Positions 31,515-40,872 of a stretch of DNA of 64,000 nucleotides are shown here, one piece after another. Below the pieces are notes generated by a model that had not been told where the DNA came from, did no database searches, and was given only the letters and a program-made list of their open reading frames with translations. Position 1 is the first letter of the stretch. The number at the start of each line of letters is the position of its first letter. The stretch covers positions 992,001 through 1,056,000 of the forward strand of contig CANJKZ010000409.1 of assembly GCA_947471745.1 (NCBI GenBank), written 5' to 3'. The position numbers and the translations under genes were made by a program. Origin of the DNA: Closterium sp. Naga37s-1. Its lineage: Eukaryota; Streptophyta; Zygnematophyceae; Desmidiales; Closteriaceae.

Positions 31515-32083
31515 TGTTAGGGCTGGTTCGCCCAACCACGGAACCTACGGCGAAATGCGGAATGACGGCGAAATGGAGCGCGTGGGAGATTTTAGATCTA
31601 AGACGGTGGAAATCGACCTACGGTGGAGAATAGAAGCTACGGCGTGAGAAGCGGGAAGGAAATCGACAAGGAATGTGCAGGAAGGAGGAATAGAGAAGGA
31701 GAAGCATCGAGAATGAGATCGACGGGGGAAATTGTGGTTCGAGCTTGAGGCGCGTTCGAGAAGGTTCGAGATTCGGACTCAAGAAGTGTTCGGTGCATTC
31801 GGTTCAGTTCCGTGTGCGACTCGGGGTGAAACGAGGCGCACGCGGTTACTTGGGAAACAAGTGAAGTTACGAATCGCATTTTGTGTCTTGCCTGACTATA
31901 AAACTGCTTGTACTCATTCTGGAAAACACAACATTGGACAACATTGAGATTCTGAAATTGCTGAAGTGTGTATTGACAACTTCAAGCAGAGCTGCGCATA
32001 TCGTTGGATTTGGGAGATCGTGGAGAACACGATAAGCAATAGCAAGTAGACTATTGCCGACTAAGGTGTTTACGATCCTAAGA
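31515..32083 (+). repeat. 5' LTR of the gag-only element
   Basis: 569 bp beginning TGTTAG, ending CCTAAGA, two bases before the tRNA-Met primer-binding site. Confidence 0.92.
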
Positions 32084-32184
32084 ACTGGTATCAGAGCTTG
32101 GCGAACGGGCGCGTCGATCGTCGTGAATTCACTTGGTGCGCTAAGTGAAATTAGTGGAGAAGAGGAGTCGTTCACGCCTACGCT

Positions 32185-34182
32185 ATGGGAGACGAGGCGA
32201 GTTCGGGTTCCAGTGTAAGTCTTGGAGACCCGCAGTTGAAGGCTCTTCTCGAGGCCCTTGCGAGTGGCCGATTGGTGGCGAAACCGACGATCGGGCTCAG
32301 TGAAGCCCAGCGCTTCAACGGGAGCAACTACAACGTGTGGCGGAAGAAGTTCATTCGAAGGGCAGAGGAGGTGGACCTCTTGCCGTACTACCGTCCCGAC
32401 GAGGAGACGATGGAGGGAGTTGCGCCTTCCACGACGGATACGAAGGAGAAAATAGCGGCGTTCAAGAAACAAAGTAAGCAAGCGTTCTTTCAGCTTTGTC
32501 ACTCAGTTGCCGATGGAATCGCAGTGGATTTGGACCAGTTTGCAGGGGAGCTGAACTCTGCACAGCGAGCGTGGGAGTACCTGGAGTCCACGTACATGGG
32601 TACGAACGATGTAAACAAGAAGGCGATCAGGAAGCAACTGCTGATGCTGAGCATGGAGAAAGGCGAGAAAATCATCACCTACATCAACAGGGCGAAAAGC
32701 TACAACGACGATTTGCGGGTGATGGGATCCGCGGAGACGGAGCATGAGATGTTTGACTACATCATCCAAGGCCTTCCTAAGGAGTGGGAATCTGACATCG
32801 GTATGTTTACGTACCAACCGCCGGAGAGTTTGACGAAGCTGCAGGAGATTCTGCAATCGCTTGAGACGGTGAAGGAGATGAGGAAAAAGAAAGCGGTAGC
32901 AGCAGCTACGGAATTCGACGAGGAGAGGCCGGCTTTGGTGAATGCAACGAAGGCCTTTGGAGCGTGCTACCAATGTGGAAAGCGCGGTCATAAAGCGATA
33001 AACTGCTACGAAAATCCTCGAAGCAGAAACTACAAGGGCAAAGCTGTGGAGAACGATAAAGGAGAAAATGAGGGAGCGGAGTGGCAACAGAAACGAGGTT
33101 TTGGCGGAAAGTGCGACTATTGTGGGCGCTACGGGCATCGTGCCGCAGAGTGCTACTCCAATCCGAACAGCAGGAGCTACAAGGGTCCGTCGCAGCAGAG
33201 GAATGTGGCGGCTAAGGCGAATGTAGCAGAAGCGAACGAAGAGGATGTGATCCTTGGAGGAGCGCATCTTGCGAACGTGGTGCGTTTACCGAAGGATGTT
33301 CGTCAGACGGACGGACGTGAGAAGACGGCATGGTTCATGGACAGCGGATGCACGCGTCACATGACCTTCAAGTCAGATTGGATGGTGAATGTGAGGGAGT
33401 CGAGTGAGGATTATATACTGCAAGGTAACAGTGGGAAGTTATCAGTGACAGGAGAGGGTGACGTGGTGCTGCAGAGTCCGTATGCAGAGGTGAGACTAGA
33501 GAGTGTGCTGCTGGTTGAGGATTTGAAGGTGAACCTGATGAGTCAGTCACAGCTTGATGAGTTGGGGTGCAAGATATTATATGACAGAGGCGAGGTTACA
33601 GTGTTTGGTCTTGAGTGGGAGAAGTATGCGGATGGTTATTTCAGTGACGGGTTCTATGAGATGAACGTGATAGCGATGGACGATAAGGATGAGATTTATG
33701 CGGATCCTGAGTATACTGAGATGGGAGAATTGGAGAAGTTATCGACTGAGGATGATGAGAGTGAGGACTCGAAGGATACGGCAGCAAGTGTTGAGGCAGC
33801 AGTGAAGCAGGAAGAGGAGATAGTCACCATGGAGGCAGCAACACTGAATGGTGGAGATGGAGATGGTGTCAACACTTTTGCAGCAGCGATCATGGTTAAA
33901 GATGAAGCAGTAAATGCGAAGTGTGTGGGAGTCGAAGCTGTGAAAGGGGACATCATGGTGAAGGGATCAAAGGTGAAAGCAACTGCAAAGGGGCGAGTGC
34001 TTACGAAGGAGGAACACGTTGAGGGGTACGAGACCCGAGATGTGTTGGGTGTTAAGATGCCGAGGAGAAGTGAGAGGCTTAAGAAAATCTCTCAAGGTTT
34101 GGATGTCAAGGCGCTCAACTTCAAGACACGTAAGCAGAAGTTCAAGGTGCAGGAGCTGCAGGGGAGCATGAAGCCGACTTAG
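32185..34182 (+). CDS. Gag-protease polyprotein of the non-autonomous element
   Basis: Residues about 30-230 are a Copia UBN2 Gag (RFNGSNYNVWRKKFIRRAEE ... GLPKEWESDI). Two CX2CX4HX4C zinc knuckles follow (CYQCGKRGHKAINC near residue 260, CDYCGRYGHRAAEC near 312). Then comes a protease with DSGCTRHM (near 393). The last 150 residues are acidic and end with PRRSERLKK, a motif usual in the Copia linker between integrase and reverse transcriptase. That order implies a clean internal deletion removing the integrase and later domains while keeping the linker in frame. The frame is fully open and ends in TAG. Confidence 0.9.
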   Translation: MGDEASSGSSVSLGDPQLKALLEALASGRLVAKPTIGLSEAQRFNGSNYNVWRKKFIRRAEEVDLLPYYRPDEETMEGVAPSTTDTKEKIAAFKKQSKQAFFQLCHSVADGIAVDLDQFAGELNSAQRAWEYLESTYMGTNDVNKKAIRKQLLMLSMEKGEKIITYINRAKSYNDDLRVMGSAETEHEMFDYIIQGLPKEWESDIGMFTYQPPESLTKLQEILQSLETVKEMRKKKAVAAATEFDEERPALVNATKAFGACYQCGKRGHKAINCYENPRSRNYKGKAVENDKGENEGAEWQQKRGFGGKCDYCGRYGHRAAECYSNPNSRSYKGPSQQRNVAAKANVAEANEEDVILGGAHLANVVRLPKDVRQTDGREKTAWFMDSGCTRHMTFKSDWMVNVRESSEDYILQGNSGKLSVTGEGDVVLQSPYAEVRLESVLLVEDLKVNLMSQSQLDELGCKILYDRGEVTVFGLEWEKYADGYFSDGFYEMNVIAMDDKDEIYADPEYTEMGELEKLSTEDDESEDSKDTAASVEAAVKQEEEIVTMEAATLNGGDGDGVNTFAAAIMVKDEAVNAKCVGVEAVKGDIMVKGSKVKATAKGRVLTKEEHVEGYETRDVLGVKMPRRSERLKKISQGLDVKALNFKTRKQKFKVQELQGSMKPT

Positions 34183-34254
34183 ACCCTGTGAAGGCTACGA
34201 GGAGCAGGGGAGGAGTGCGAGTAGAGTTCGCGGTTGGCGAACCACAGGGGAGAT

Positions 34255-34823
34255 TGTTAGGGTTGGTTCGCCCAACCACGGAACCTACGGCGAAATGCGG
34301 AATGACGGCGAAATGGAGCGCGTGGGAGATTTTAGATCTAAGACGGTGGAAATCGACCTACGGTGGAGAATAGAAGCTACGGCGTGAGAAGCGGGAAGGA
34401 AATCGACAAGGAATGTGCAGGAAGGAGGAATAGAGAAGGAGAAGCATCGAGAATGAGATCGACGGGGGAAATTGTGGTTCGAGCTTGAGGCGCGTTCGAG
34501 AAGGTTCGAGATTCGGACTCAAGAAGTGTTCGGTGCATTCGGTTCAGTTCCGTGTGCGACTCGGGGTGAAACGAGGCGCACGCGGTTACTTGGGAAACAA
34601 GTGAAGTTACGAATCGCATTTTGTGTCTTGCCTGACTATAAAACTGCTTGTACTCATTCTGGAAAACACAACATTGGACAACATTGAGATTCTGAAATTG
34701 CTGAAGTGTGTATTGACAACTTCAAGCAGAGCTGCGCATATCGTTGGATTTGGGAGATCGTGGAGAACACGATAAGCAATAGCAAGTAGACTATTGCCGA
34801 CTAAGGTGTTTACGATCCTAAGA
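34255..34823 (+). repeat. 3' LTR of the gag-only element
   Basis: 569 bp, one substitution from the 5' LTR (GGGTTGG for GGGCTGG). Followed by AGGCG. Confidence 0.92.
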
Positions 34824-34828
34824 AGGCG

Positions 34829-35703
34829 AACATGAATAGAAGGCGACGGTAGAGAGGCGATTGCTTACCAAACAATTCCATTGGCAGAGGGAACGAGGAG
34901 TGTGCGGGACTGTCTGGATTAGACTACTCAGTACGTGTGGCTTTGCATAGAGAAAGTGGTGTGTGCAGTCCACGCAAGGGATTGAGACGGACTGGTTTTG
35001 CATGTCACGGCCACCTGGTGGGAAGGGCTTGAATTTCGAGCTGTGATGACGAGATGAGGTTGCTTGATAGTATTAGGTGAAGGGAAAAAGAAGCGCGTGT
35101 GGGAAGGGAAAGAGGGGCGCGGAATGGGAGGAAGGGGAGAGGCGCGTGATGGAGCCGGATTGAGGAAAGGAGAGAGGGGGGAGAGGAAAATGCGGGGGAA
35201 ATTGGGGGGGGGAGGGGAAGACAGCGTGTGGGGACGGATTTCATGACGGGCGAATCTGGCGCGACGCGGATGCAAAGAAGGGCGGAAGTTGGGGCGAATG
35301 TGGCGCGACGCGGATTGGACGACGGGCGAATTTCATGACGACTTTGACGACGCGTCGGACTCACTTGGTTGTTTTCGCGTGTGGGAGGCGAGAAGCGAGC
35401 GAACATCGGTGTGGGGCGAGAAGGGCGATCATCGCCGTCGATGAAGATCTACATGGCGATGGTGAGCTGCTTCGCGAAGAAATCTCTGCGATGTGGCGAG
35501 GCGAAGTTGCTGGAGTTGTTGGCATCTCGTTCGCTGGGCCGCCGGCGGAGCCGACACGTGGGGAAACTTTGACGAGTCAGAAACCAGCACGTGTCAGCAT
35601 CTGTATGCTCAATGCTTTGTAGGACGACGCTGGCCGCTGAAGCAATGGTGAGCTGAGCTAGCGCCGTCGATTTGAAACGCCGCCTTGCTTCGTTAAAGCC
35701 CAA
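34829..35703. other. Intergenic DNA right of the gag-only element
   Basis: No gene recognised. Open frames here are short and compositionally biased. The segment 35,240-35,340 has three loose copies of a GGCGAATnTGGCGCGACGCGGAT unit. Confidence 0.45.
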
Positions 35704-35921
35704 GACCTGAATTACAAAAAAAGGAAGGCAAACTGTGCACAGTTTGCCTACCGAACCCACAGTTGACCTCCCGAGCCAGGCTGGTTACCAGAAAACAAAG
35801 CGCCAAAAAACAGAGTGTCGTAGAGCAGAACGGGTTTGGTTGGCGAGAGTCCCAACCACACCCACCTGAAGGAACAAGGGCTCAAAATGTGCACAGTTTG
35901 CCTTCTTTGGTAATTCAGGTC
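35704..35921. mobile_element. MITE with 12-bp GACCTGAATTAC terminal inverted repeats
   Basis: GACCTGAATTAC (35704-35715) and GTAATTCAGGTC (35910-35921) are perfect inverted repeats. Directly inside, a perfect 22-bp palindrome (35727-35748; GGCAAACTGTG then CACAGTTTGCC) is echoed near the other end by TGTGCACAGTTTGCC. The flanking TTAAAGCCCAA is shared with the copy near 40,560. No coding capacity. Confidence 0.7.
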
Positions 35922-36089
35922 GTGCGATTTCCATAGTACGCGAAGCGATTAGATCATGCGAAGAGATAGAATAAAAAGCCACTAAAGCATAGGCCATGAG
36001 CATTTTCACCTTTAATCCTAGCCCATCCCCAAACATCGCATTTGGACCTATCGCCTTCCGCGTCCCCCACGCTTCTCCCCACCGTCTCT

Positions 36090-36580
36090 CACACACCTCC
36101 CCACGCACACGCCCACGCTTCCCCTCACCGTCGCCCACGCTTTCCCCCATCGTCGCTCACGCTTCCCCTTACCGCCGCTCACGCTTCCTCCTGCCTTCCC
36201 CCACGCTTCCCCACACCGTCGCTCACGCCTTCCCCCACCTTCCCTCACGATTCCCCTCTCATCGCCCACGGTTCCTCCTACCGTCGCCCACGCTTCCTCC
36301 CACCGTCACCCACGCTTCCCCCCACCGTCACCCACGCTTCCCCCCACCGTCGCCCAAGCTTCCCCCCACCGTCGCCCAAGCTTCCCCCCACCGTCGCCCA
36401 CGCTTCCCCCCACCGTCGCCCACGCTTCCTCCCACCGTCGCCCACGCTTCCCCCCACCGTCGCCCACGCTTCCCCCCACCGTCGCCCACGCTTCCCCCCA
36501 CCGTCGCCCACCGCCACCGTCGCCCACCGCCACCGTCGCCCACCGCCACCGTCGCCCACCCCCACTGTCGCCCACGCTTG
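36090..36580. repeat. 22-bp minisatellite, CACCGTCGCCCACGCTTCCCCC unit
   Basis: About 20 copies, looser at the left. On the opposite strand the core reads GTGGGCGACGG, the same core and period as the arrays at 8.8-9.1 kb and 38.9-40.0 kb. Confidence 0.92.
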
Positions 36581-36599
36581 CCCTCCCATCGCCCTCGGT

Positions 36600-37612
36600 T
36601 AGACTTCCCGTCGACCTCCCTTCTCTCCCACCTCTCTCCACGTCGTCATCACTCCCCTGCCCATCACGTTCCCCCTCTTCACCATCGCGTCTCCACCCAT
36701 GTCGCCCACCCTCTCATCCCTTCCCATCGCATTTAGGGTCGTCGTTGTATCCCTTCCCCATTGCCTCGTTAGGTCGCTCACGCTCTCCCCATTACCACCT
36801 TCTCTACTCCTACCATAGCCCATGGTTACCACCCCACCCTTGCACCCTTATTTCCTTCTCTCTCATTCTCCCTCCCCATCAGCCTCTCACCCACCCTGGG
36901 CGGGGAGGTATGGCGAGCTGGGCTGGGAGCTGGGGAAGGGGTCGTGACTCGTTCGCTGTGGGGTGTGGAAGGGTGCGTGGTCAGCAGCACCCACCCTTCT
37001 CTCTCTTGCACTGACCTCCTCTCCTCTCTTGCACCAACCCCACACGCATGGCAGGTGGTGGTGCGGCTTTGGAGCAGAGTGTTTGGCGCACAGCCAGGGC
37101 AGCGCGTGCAGGCGGGCAGCAAGGAGTGCAGTGCTGCAGGGGGCGGGTCAGGGGAGCGGGGGAGGCGGGGCAGGGGAGGCGGGGGTTAGGGAGAGAGGGT
37201 GCAGGGATCCTCCTATCCCCCGTTCCACCCTTATACCCTACCACACTTTTACCTCCTGCCCTCCTCCCTTACTCCGTTCCGTCGTTCCCCCACAGTCGTC
37301 CTCCTCTCCCTCTCCCTTCCTCCCTTCCTCCATCATCTCTGCCTCACTACCCTCTTTACCCTCTCTGTTGCCCGTCCTCCCTTCCTCCCTTCCTCCATCT
37401 CTCTGCCTCCCTACCCTCTTTACCCTCTCTGTTGCCCGTCCTCCCTTCCTCCCATCCTTCTTTCCTGCCATTCTTCCTCTCCTCATCCTCCCTCGATCCA
37501 GTCCCCCTTCCCCTTTCCATCTCCCACTCTCCCACTCCCTTCCTCACGCCAACCCTGCTCCTCCGTTCCACCCTTCTACCTTCCCCCTTGTACCCAGCCG
37601 CACTTTTTCCTC
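36600..37612. other. Low-complexity C/T-rich region with a possible orphan exon
   Basis: Mostly pyrimidine-rich sequence. An exon-like stretch preceded by GCATGGCAG (37,051-37,140) could code VVVRLWSRVFGAQPGQRVQ, but I found no partner exons and do not claim a gene. A 60-bp direct duplication built on CTCTTTACCCTCTCTGTTGCCCG lies at about 37,350-37,440. Confidence 0.35.
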
Positions 37613-37983
37613 TCATCCGCCCATCATCTCATCCGCCCATCACCTCATCCGCCCATCATCTCATCCGCCCATCATCTCATTTGCCCATCCTCTCATCCGC
37701 CCATCCTCTCATCCGCCCATCATCTCAATCGCCCATCCTCTCATCCGCCCATCCTCTCATCCGCCCATCATCTCATCCGCCCATCATCTCATCCGCCCAT
37801 CATCTCATCCGCCCATCATCCATCCGCCCATCATCTCATCCGCCCATCACCTCATCCGCCCATCACCTCATCCGCCCATCATCTCATCCGCCCATCATCT
37901 CATCCGCCCATCATCTCATCCGCCCATCATCTCATCCGCCCATCATCTCATCCGCCCATCATCTCATCCGCCCATCCTCTCAC
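37613..37983. repeat. 16-bp minisatellite, TCATCTCATCCGCCCA unit, about 23 copies
   Basis: Highly regular; variants change TCATCTCA to TCACCTCA or TCCTCTCA. One copy (near 37,820) lacks four bases. The array opens long but meaningless reading frames. Confidence 0.95.
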
Positions 37984-38639
37984 CGTTGCCCACGCTTCTG
38001 CCTTAGTGCCTTTCCGTGCTCTCTCTCCCCTACCCACGCTTCATCTCGCTCACCCTTCCGCCCTTCCTCCGTGTCTCCCTTGCTCATTTTCTGCCTCCGT
38101 GCATTCTTTGTTCCCCACCCACCATCAGAGTTTGTGGTTCGTGTCTGTGCAGGTCTGCCATGCATCCAGTTGTGATGAGTATAGGGTTTGATAATATTAG
38201 TTGTCTACAATAGCTATGCCATGTACCGTTATTGAAGTTGGTTGGATGCGTCTCATAATACACCACATCGTGATTTGGAGCATTATGAAAACGTGCAACA
38301 AAGCAAAATAATGTTCCATTTATGTTGCCAAGACAAGACTATAAGCACAAGCACAAAGCTAGGAGGTGGTAACTTTTTAACCCACTCCTGTTGGGACCCA
38401 TGGTGCTGGCACTTGTACACGCATGGTTCTGTATGGAACGGGGAGGGAAGAGGGGATATGGCAGAATAAGCGAGGGGTGAAGGTGGAGGGCATGTATGGG
38501 AGGAGTTAGGCAGAGGAGTGAGCGAAGCGGGGAACAGAGTGAGCAGGGTGGTGAAGGCGGTGAGCAAAGGGGATAGCCAGTAAGCATGGGGCTAAGGAGG
38601 GGAAATGAGAGGACTTGGGGGGGGAAAAGGGTTGAACAA

Positions 38640-40045
38640 AGGGGAATAGAGAGTAAACAGGGTGGAAAGATGGGTGAGTACAGGGGGGAAGAGAGTGACC
38701 AGAGGGGGAGAGAGTGAACAAGGGGTAAGGGAGTGAGCAGGGGATTTTAGGGGCGAGCACAGGGGGAAATAGACCGAGCAGGGGGGAAGTGGGTGAGAAA
38801 GGGGGAAAGAGGGATGAGAACAGGGGGAAAGAAAGTGAGCAGGGGGGAAGAGAGTGAGCAGGGGGGAAGAGAGTGAGCAGGGAGGGAGAGAGTGGGTATA
38901 GGAGTGAGCCGGGAAAACAGGGGCGAGCAGAGGGGGTAAGAGAGCGTGAAGGGGGGAAATGGGGGAGGTGAAGGCGACGGGAGGGGGAAGTGAAGGCGAC
39001 GGGAAGGGGAAGTGAAGGCGACGGGAGGGGGAAATAAAGGAGACGGGAGGGGAAGTGAAGGCGACGGGGAGGGGGAAATGAAGGCGACGGGAGGGGGAAG
39101 TGAAGGCGACGGGAGGGGGAAGTGAAGGCGACGGGAGGGGGAAATGAAGGAGACGGGAGGGGAAGTGAAGGCGACGGGGAGGGGAAAATGAAGGCGACGG
39201 GAGGGGGAAGTGAAGGCGACGGGAGGGGGAAGTGAAGGCGACGGGAGGGAGAAGTGAAGGCGACGGGAGGGGGAAGTGAAGGCGAGGGGAGGGGGAAGTG
39301 AAAGCGACGGGAGGGGGAAATGAAGGAGACGGGAGGGGGAAGTGAAGGCGACGGGAGGGGGAAGTGAAGGCGACGGGAGGGGGAAGTGAAGGCGACGGGA
39401 GGGAGAAGTGAAGGCGACGGGAGGGGGAAGTGAAGGCGAGGGGAGGGGGAAGTGAAAGCGACGGGAGGGGGAAGTGAAGGCGACGAGAGGGGGAAGTGAA
39501 GGCGACGGGAGGGGGAAGTGAAGGCGACGGGAGGGGGAAGTGAAGGCGACGGCAGGGGGAAGTGAAGGCGACGGGAAGGGGAAGTGAAGGCGACGGGAGG
39601 GGGAAGTGAAGGCGACGGGAAGGGGAAGTGAAGGCGACGGGAGGGGGAAATGAAGGAGACGGGAGGGGAAGTGAAGGCGACGGGGAGGGGGAAATGAAGG
39701 CGACGGGAGGGGGAAGTGAAGGCGACGGGAGGGGGAAGTGAAGGCGAGGGGAGGGGGAAGTGAAGGCGACGGGAGGGGGAAGTGAAGGCGACGAGAGGGG
39801 GAAGTGAAGGCGACGGGGGGGAGAAGTGAAGGCGACGGGAGGGGGTAGTGAAGGTGACGGGAAGGGGAAGTGAAGGCGACGGGAGGGGGGAAAGTGAAGG
39901 CGACGAGAGGGGGAAGTGAAGGCGACGGGAGGGGGGGAAGTGAAGGCGACGAGAGGGGGAAATGAAGGCAACGGAAGGGGGGAGAGGGGGGGGGGGGGGG
40001 GGGAGTGAAGGCGACGGGGGGGAAGTGAAGGCGACGGGCAGGGGT
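38640..40045. repeat. 22-bp minisatellite, AAGTGAAGGCGACGGGAGGGGG unit, about 48 copies
   Basis: A looser G/A-rich lead-in (GGGGGAAGAGAGTGAGCA, 38,640-38,950) runs into the regular array (38,960-40,045). Larger blocks of about 290-330 bp are repeated inside it. A run of about 18 G lies near 39,985. The core GGCGACGGGA is shared with the arrays at 8.8 and 36.1 kb. Confidence 0.94.
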
Positions 40046-40872
40046 CGCGAACGCGACGAGCTGCGGAAGCGATGGCGACGACGCGGGCGACAGAGAGCGG
40101 AAGCGTGGGACCTAGGGAAATGAAAGCGAGGGCGAGGGGAGGGTCACGCTTGGGCGAACGGGTGCGATTCGATTTTCGCCGCGAGTTTACGCTACGCAGT
40201 AGTTGCACAATAAAATGCATTTCGACACAAAAATCTTCACCCAGCGAGCACTAGCTTTGCGCGTCATCATCAAAATCCGCGCCACCCACATCGTAAGGCG
40301 CATCTGATCCCTTTTGAGTGAACGCCGACGCCCTGCCCTGTCTACAGGTATGGTCTATGCCTAATTCTCTGCCGACACCCTGCCCTGTGCACAGTTTGGT
40401 ATGCACGTGCTTTTCTGGTTGTGGGGAGGACCCCACCCATCATGGGAAGCGAGAAACTTTTGTCGCAAAATGGTTTCGCGAGTGAAAGTCTCTCGCAACC
40501 CAACCGAACCTCTCCGTGCCTGCCTCCCGAACCTAGTTTTTAGCGTTGACTTCCGTTGAGTAATTCAGGTCTTGGGCTTTAAAGCTGTCCCGATCGAGCA
40601 ATGAACCTGGCAGTGGGATGGAACAACAGGATCCGAAAGAACTAAGCTGAGTTCTTCATGCATCAATATCAACTAAACTTCTACATATGGTCAGATTTTA
40701 GTAAAACACTCTCGGCATCCTATATTACAACCCCCCACATCAACAGCGCAAATCCGCACGTCTTTTCTCTGAACAGCCAAAAAGCAACACCTAAAGAATT
40801 TTGGCATAGCAGACCGACGGCGTGAGCCCACCCCCCCACCGCCACCACACCTTCACCTCCTCCAGCCTTACT
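40046..40872. other. Intergenic DNA with MITE remnants, 3' of the CCCH gene
   Basis: GTAATTCAGGTCTTGGGCTTTAAAG at about 40,559-40,585 is the reverse complement of the left end at 35,690-35,715, so one end of the same MITE family lies here; CTGTGCACAGTTTGG near 40,386 fits its interior. The left end is not identifiable. The rest is probably the CCCH gene 3' UTR. Confidence 0.45.

Larger units (their letters stand above)
31515..34823 (+). mobile_element. Non-autonomous LTR retrotransposon carrying only gag/protease (TR-GAG-like)
   Basis: LTRs of 569 bp (31515-32083, 34255-34823) differ at one position by eye. Target duplication AGGCG flanks both ends (31510-31514, 34824-34828). The primer-binding site TGGTATCAGAGC starts at 32086 and a purine tract CAGGGGAGAT precedes the 3' LTR. 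The only coding region is a 665-codon gag/protease frame; integrase, reverse transcriptase and RNase H are absent. This matches the terminal-repeat-with-GAG class described in plants. It must use enzymes of a relative in trans. It lies a few hundred bases upstream of the cellulose-synthase-like start. Confidence 0.93.

Noticed and set aside
35369..35622. A small gene with ATG at about 35,443
   Set aside because: The frame is short, basic and compositionally biased, with no recognisable motif or clear splice partners.
37048..38191. Long plus-strand frames rich in HHLIRPSSHPPI
   Set aside because: They only translate the 16-bp repeat and the pyrimidine-rich tract before it.
38592..40220. A 542-codon minus-strand frame of FTSPSRRLHFP repeats
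   Set aside because: It is the translated 22-bp minisatellite, with no ordered domain at either end.
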